This document shows, one piece after another, positions 41,049-44,238 of a DNA stretch of 44,238 bases. A program made the translations under genes and the position numbers. Origin of the DNA: Acidobacteria bacterium 13_1_20CM_3_53_8 (lineage in GTDB: Bacteria > Acidobacteriota > Blastocatellia > Pyrinomonadales > Pyrinomonadaceae); NCBI GenBank assembly GCA_001920415.1, contig MNJR01000139.1, positions 30,374 through 74,611 on the forward strand. Reading direction: 5' to 3'. Under the pieces are notes generated by a model, which was not told the origin of the DNA, did no database searches, and saw only the letters and a program-made list of their open reading frames with translations. The first letter of the stretch is position 1; every line of letters starts with the position of its first letter.

Positions 41049-41218
41049 TATAGCTCTATTCAATTGGATGCGACTAAAAACTTCACCGCAGAGGCGCAGA
41101 GAGTTACGCGGAGAACGCAGACAGTTGAATGCTGCTCAAGCCTCTGCGTTCTCAGCGTATCCTCTGCGCCTCTGCGGTGAATATAAATTCTAATCAGCAC
41201 CCAACTGAAAATTACTAT
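41049..41218. repeat. TATAGC-ended element, copy 6, enclosing a CACCGCAGAGGCGCAGAG inverted repeat
   Basis: The ends TATAGCTCTATTCAATTGGA and AGCACCCAACTGAAAATTA resemble those of copies 2 and 5. The interior is a second inverted repeat of CTTCACCGCAGAGGCGCAGA (left, 41081) and CGCCTCTGCGGTGAA (right). The word CACCGCAGAG is, to my memory, widespread in bacterial intergenic repeats. Confidence 0.75.
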
Positions 41219-41485
41219 GTAGGCATCGCTCCTGCCTCGTCTCACGCAAAATTTGTATTGAACAAAGACGCGCTGTACGCCTCTACGTCTATCGCATCTG
41301 CCCTATCAGTCTCATTCAAAATTCGCACGCACAGCATTTAAATCTTTGATTCCATGCTAGATGATGCGCTCGGCGACGCTTTGAATGAGCGTACAGGTCG
41401 CGCTGGCATAAACATTGCACAAACGTTCGGCAGTTACTCTCTCTCCGAACACTTGAAGATAAGACGCAAGGGGGTTTTAGGGTAG
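41219..41485. other. gene-free stretch before the small ORF
   Basis: No gene, promoter or repeat is convincing in 41219-41485. It contains only short AT-rich segments and ORFs of low quality. Confidence 0.4.
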
Positions 41486-41650
41486 ATGAAAGAAGTAGCA
41501 AACAGCCTCGCGCAACTGGCCTTCATAATCATGCTGCTAGTCACGCTAGCCATATGGACTGCGGCAGCTTCACAGTGGCTGAGCGGCACGGACAGCGCAC
41601 CCGCAAGCGCGCCCAGTCATCATGCGACGTTCGTCGCAGGCGCACGATAA
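41486..41650 (+). CDS. 54-residue small membrane protein
   Basis: An ORF of 54 codons with an AAGGGGG-type purine run and GGGTAG upstream of ATG 41486. The peptide has one hydrophobic helix (LAQLAFIIMLLVTLAIWTAAA, about 8-28) and a short Ser/Ala/His tail. It would be a single-pass inner-membrane micro-protein. It lies in front of the class A repeat and the PBP gene. No family is recognised; it may be chance. Confidence 0.45.
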   Translation: MKEVANSLAQLAFIIMLLVTLAIWTAAASQWLSGTDSAPASAPSHHATFVAGAR

Positions 41651-41685
41651 TAAAGAATCTAGTGCCTATTGAGCGTTTACATTAA

Positions 41686-41790
41686 GTCAAAAGTAAAAAG
41701 GAAAAAGGCAAAAGGAAGGCTGAAACCATCTTTTCATTAATAAATGCTTTTGGCCGAACTTTTGCCTTTTACCTTTTGCCTTTTGACTTT
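41686..41790. repeat. inverted repeat, word class A (copy 7)
   Basis: GTCAAAAGTAAAAAGGAAAA on the left, complement ACCTTTTGCCTTTTGAC on the right. The loop GGCTGAAACCATC is in the same orientation as in copy 3. It ends 6 nt before the PBP start codon. Confidence 0.9.
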
Positions 41791-41796
41791 CTTTCT

Positions 41797-44238
41797 ATGA
41801 CAATCGAAGTGACATCCGTCCACGAGAAGGCGCGCGTCATTAAGAGCGTGGGCAGGGTTGTTCGTCTTGGCGCACGCGCGGCACGCGCTCACAAACGCAG
41901 AGTAATTTTTCGCTCCGTGCTCGCAGCAATAATTCTGACGCTCACGTCCGTCTCAAGTTTTCTAGCCTACTCTTATCACTACTACTCGAAGATCGTTGAC
42001 GAACGATTGGCGCGCGGATACCTGACGAGCAGGCAGGGGATTTACGCCGCGCCGCGCCGCTTGCGCGTAGGCCAATCAGGTTCGCCGGAAAAATTGGTCG
42101 CGCTACTGCGCCGCGCAGGTTACGTGGAATCGGAAGCCAGCGATGTTTGGAGCGGGAGTTTTGCGGCGCAAGACGACGAGGTTGTTATTCATCCGCGACG
42201 ATTGAACGATAGCGTGCCGGCAATCGTACGCGTAAGCTTTGATAGTAAAAATCGTATAGCGACGCTGACGAGCGACGCGGGCACGCTAGACCAGTTCACG
42301 CTTGAGCCGGAAGCTTTGACCGTAGATGCTTCTATGAAAGCGGGGCAGCACGCGGCGCTCTCTTTCCAAGACATCCCGCCCGTAATCGCGCACGCGATTC
42401 TCTCTACAGAAGATCGGCGGTTCTTCGAGCACAGCGGCGTTGATCTCATAGGCATAGCTCGCGCGGTTCTGAGAAACGCGGGCGACGAGCGCATGGGGCA
42501 GGGCGGCTCTACAATCACCCAACAGCTTGTCAAGAACACGTATCTCTCGCCCGAAAGAACTTTCAAACGAAAGTTTGCCGAAGCGATGCTGGCCTTCACG
42601 CTGGAACAGAGACTTTCCAAACAAGACATCTTCGCGCTCTACTGCAACGAAGTTTATATGGGAGAGCGTGGGAGCGTCGCCGTGCGTGGTATAGAGCAGG
42701 CGGCTAGAATTTATTTCGCCAAAAATTTGAGCGATTTATCAGTGGCCGAAGCCGCGACGATTGCCGGGATGATTCAAAGCCCTAATCGTTATTCGCCGGA
42801 ACGTCATGCGGACGCGGCGACCGCTCGCCGCAATCTGGTCATCGCTTCAATGCTGCGCGACGGCGCGATAACCATTGAAGAAGCGCAAGCGGCAGCGCGC
42901 TCATCTTTAACTTTAGCGCCTCAGTCAGAAGAGAACAGATCGCTCGCGCCCTACTTCGTTGATTACGTCAATCGCGTGACGGAGTCTCAGCCGGACAATT
43001 CAAATCAGAGTGTTGAGAGCGCCTCGCGCGTCTTCACCACGCTCGATCTGGATTTGCAGGAGTTGGCTGAAGAAGCGATAAAGCATCAGTTGGAAAAACT
43101 AGACCGCGTTTACAAGGGGCGCGGGGTGACGCCGCAGGCCGCGCTCGTTGCGCTCGATCCGAAAACAGGTGATGTGCTGGCAATGGTCGGCGGACGCAAT
43201 TACGCAGAGTCGCAGTTGAACCGGGCGACGGACGCGCGCCGCCAGCCCGGCTCAGCATTTAAGCCTTTCGTCTACGCCGCAGCGATTGAAAGCGGCATCT
43301 CGCCCGTCACGACTTTCACAGATGCGCCGCGCGCGTTCGCATACGACGCGCACTCCGTCTATAGCCCTGCGAACTATGGCGGCGGGTATTCAATGCGCGA
43401 CGTGACGATGCGAACCGGATTGATAAAGTCGCTGAACGTCGTGACGGTTGATATTGCGCTGCGCACAGGCTTGAACAAAATAGCAACGCTCGCTTCCCGT
43501 TTCGGACTGCCAAAACCGCAAGCCTATCCGTCGCTCGCGCTAGGCACTACGGAAGCGACGCCTCTGGAGATGGCCGAGGCTTACGCCGCATTCGCAAACG
43601 GAGGAGAACGAGTCGCGCCGAGAGTTACAGCGCACGCCGTAGACACAAACCATTCTGAAATTTTGAACGAAGAGGCGCAAGCAGACGCAGTGATTCAGCC
43701 CACGACCGCTTTCATAATAACGGACATGCTGGCTGGCGTTATTGATCATGGCACCGCGCGTGCGGCTCGTAATGCTGTGAAGAGAACTGCGATTGCTGGC
43801 AAGACCGGAACATCGCGCGACGGCTGGTTCGTAGGCTACACGCCTAACTTAGTCTGTGCAGTCTGGATTGGTTTTGACGACAACAGCCAGTTAGGGCTTA
43901 CAGGAGCGGAAGCTGCGTTGCCCGCATGGACTGAGTTCGTAAAAAGCGCTGTTGAATTACGACCGGAACTCGGCGGAGAAAGGTTCGAGCGTCCAGCAGG
44001 CATAATGTTTGTAGAGATTGATCCCGAAACGGGAATGCTGGCAACGGACGCTTGCCCGCAGCGCGAGCGCATAGCAATCACAGGCGCGCTCGCCCCTCAT
44101 TTTGAGTGCTACGTTCACAACCAGTCGCTCGCTGGAACGGCTGAAGCGGGAACGGAAGACGGCGGGACTGTGAACAGCTATCAAGTTTACGAAAGCGCGA
44201 GTGCAATTCCCTCAGAGTTTAGACCGCGGCCACTCCCC
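41797..44238 (+). CDS. mrcB: class A penicillin-binding protein, PBP1b-like (C-terminus cut by window)
   Basis: The frame is open from ATG 41797 to the window end (814 residues seen); the stop lies outside. A membrane anchor (residues about 42-60) is followed by a UB2H-like region (SRQGIYAAPRRLRVGQSGSP to about 185). The GT51 glycosyltransferase has E205 in AILSTEDRRFFEH, GGSTITQQLVKNTYLS, and RKFAEAMLAFTLEQ. The transpeptidase has S486 and K489 in PGSAFKPF, S545 and N547 in KSLNVV, and KTGT at 669-672. It polymerises and crosslinks peptidoglycan in the periplasm. The start lies 6 nt after a class A repeat, in a pyrimidine-rich leader without a Shine-Dalgarno sequence. Confidence 0.95.
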   Translation, partial: MTIEVTSVHEKARVIKSVGRVVRLGARAARAHKRRVIFRSVLAAIILTLTSVSSFLAYSYHYYSKIVDERLARGYLTSRQGIYAAPRRLRVGQSGSPEKLVALLRRAGYVESEASDVWSGSFAAQDDEVVIHPRRLNDSVPAIVRVSFDSKNRIATLTSDAGTLDQFTLEPEALTVDASMKAGQHAALSFQDIPPVIAHAILSTEDRRFFEHSGVDLIGIARAVLRNAGDERMGQGGSTITQQLVKNTYLSPERTFKRKFAEAMLAFTLEQRLSKQDIFALYCNEVYMGERGSVAVRGIEQAARIYFAKNLSDLSVAEAATIAGMIQSPNRYSPERHADAATARRNLVIASMLRDGAITIEEAQAAARSSLTLAPQSEENRSLAPYFVDYVNRVTESQPDNSNQSVESASRVFTTLDLDLQELAEEAIKHQLEKLDRVYKGRGVTPQAALVALDPKTGDVLAMVGGRNYAESQLNRATDARRQPGSAFKPFVYAAAIESGISPVTTFTDAPRAFAYDAHSVYSPANYGGGYSMRDVTMRTGLIKSLNVVTVDIALRTGLNKIATLASRFGLPKPQAYPSLALGTTEATPLEMAEAYAAFANGGERVAPRVTAHAVDTNHSEILNEEAQADAVIQPTTAFIITDMLAGVIDHGTARAARNAVKRTAIAGKTGTSRDGWFVGYTPNLVCAVWIGFDDNSQLGLTGAEAALPAWTEFVKSAVELRPELGGERFERPAGIMFVEIDPETGMLATDACPQRERIAITGALAPHFECYVHNQSLAGTAEAGTEDGGTVNSYQVYESASAIPSEFRPRPLP

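Noticed and set aside
41129-41341. ORF over the CACCGCAGAG repeat
   Set aside because: It translates repeat sequence and has no ribosome binding site or domain.

Overview
The window is a gene-dense stretch of a Gram-negative (diderm) bacterial chromosome. TamB, an Omp85 outer-membrane protein, a SurA-like chaperone and a beta-barrel protein show the outer membrane. There is no rRNA, tRNA, CRISPR array, integrase or transposase that I can see. The moderately GC-rich coding style, Yip1-TPR and AI-2E proteins and the very unusual intergenic repeats remind me of Acidobacteriota of the Blastocatellia type. That placement is inference from style; no marker gene here proves it.

Layout. 1-7.4 kb: a truncated reverse-strand start, a REC-GGDEF diguanylate cyclase, an amphipathic LEA-like protein, a small membrane protein, a site-2 protease homologue, an HU-type nucleoid protein, signal peptidase I and a Yip1-TPR protein. 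7.4-9 kb: a coiled-coil protein and carA. 9.2-14.2 kb, mostly minus strand: a polytopic membrane protein, an AI-2E transporter, a degenerate PilZ protein and acetyl-CoA synthetase. 14.3-15.2 kb: a two-gene AT-richer cassette (membrane protein plus gamma-glutamylcyclotransferase-fold protein). 15.2-19.7 kb, minus strand: PilZ, an NTF2-like exported protein, an ABC-2 permease and ATPase, and an exported unknown. 20.1-29.8 kb: M19 dipeptidase, a Gly/Gln-rich protein, hemW, threonine aldolase, cmk, riboflavin synthase, a membrane protein, a beta-barrel protein and a RibBX-like DHBP synthase. 30-39.8 kb: tamB, a long Omp85 protein, a SurA-like chaperone and a small membrane protein, a likely outer-membrane assembly locus. 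40-44.2 kb: patatin-like lipase, a tiny membrane ORF and a class A PBP (1b-like) cut by the window end.

The most striking content is between the genes. Most junctions carry a long inverted repeat built from a short repeated word. The word differs between sites, but several sites share related loop sequences. A second family of palindromic elements shares TATAGC...GTGCGAC ends and has variable interiors; two copies suggest nested inversion events. The repeats often abut start codons that lack a Shine-Dalgarno sequence, overlap stop codons, and in one case encode the core of a signal peptide. A third, REP-like family sits near 21.6 and 35.3 kb.

Functional links: signal peptidase, TamB/Omp85/SurA-like, the beta-barrel protein and the PBP all serve envelope biogenesis. 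The GGDEF protein and two PilZ proteins imply cyclic-di-GMP signalling. The two riboflavin genes form a split pathway.
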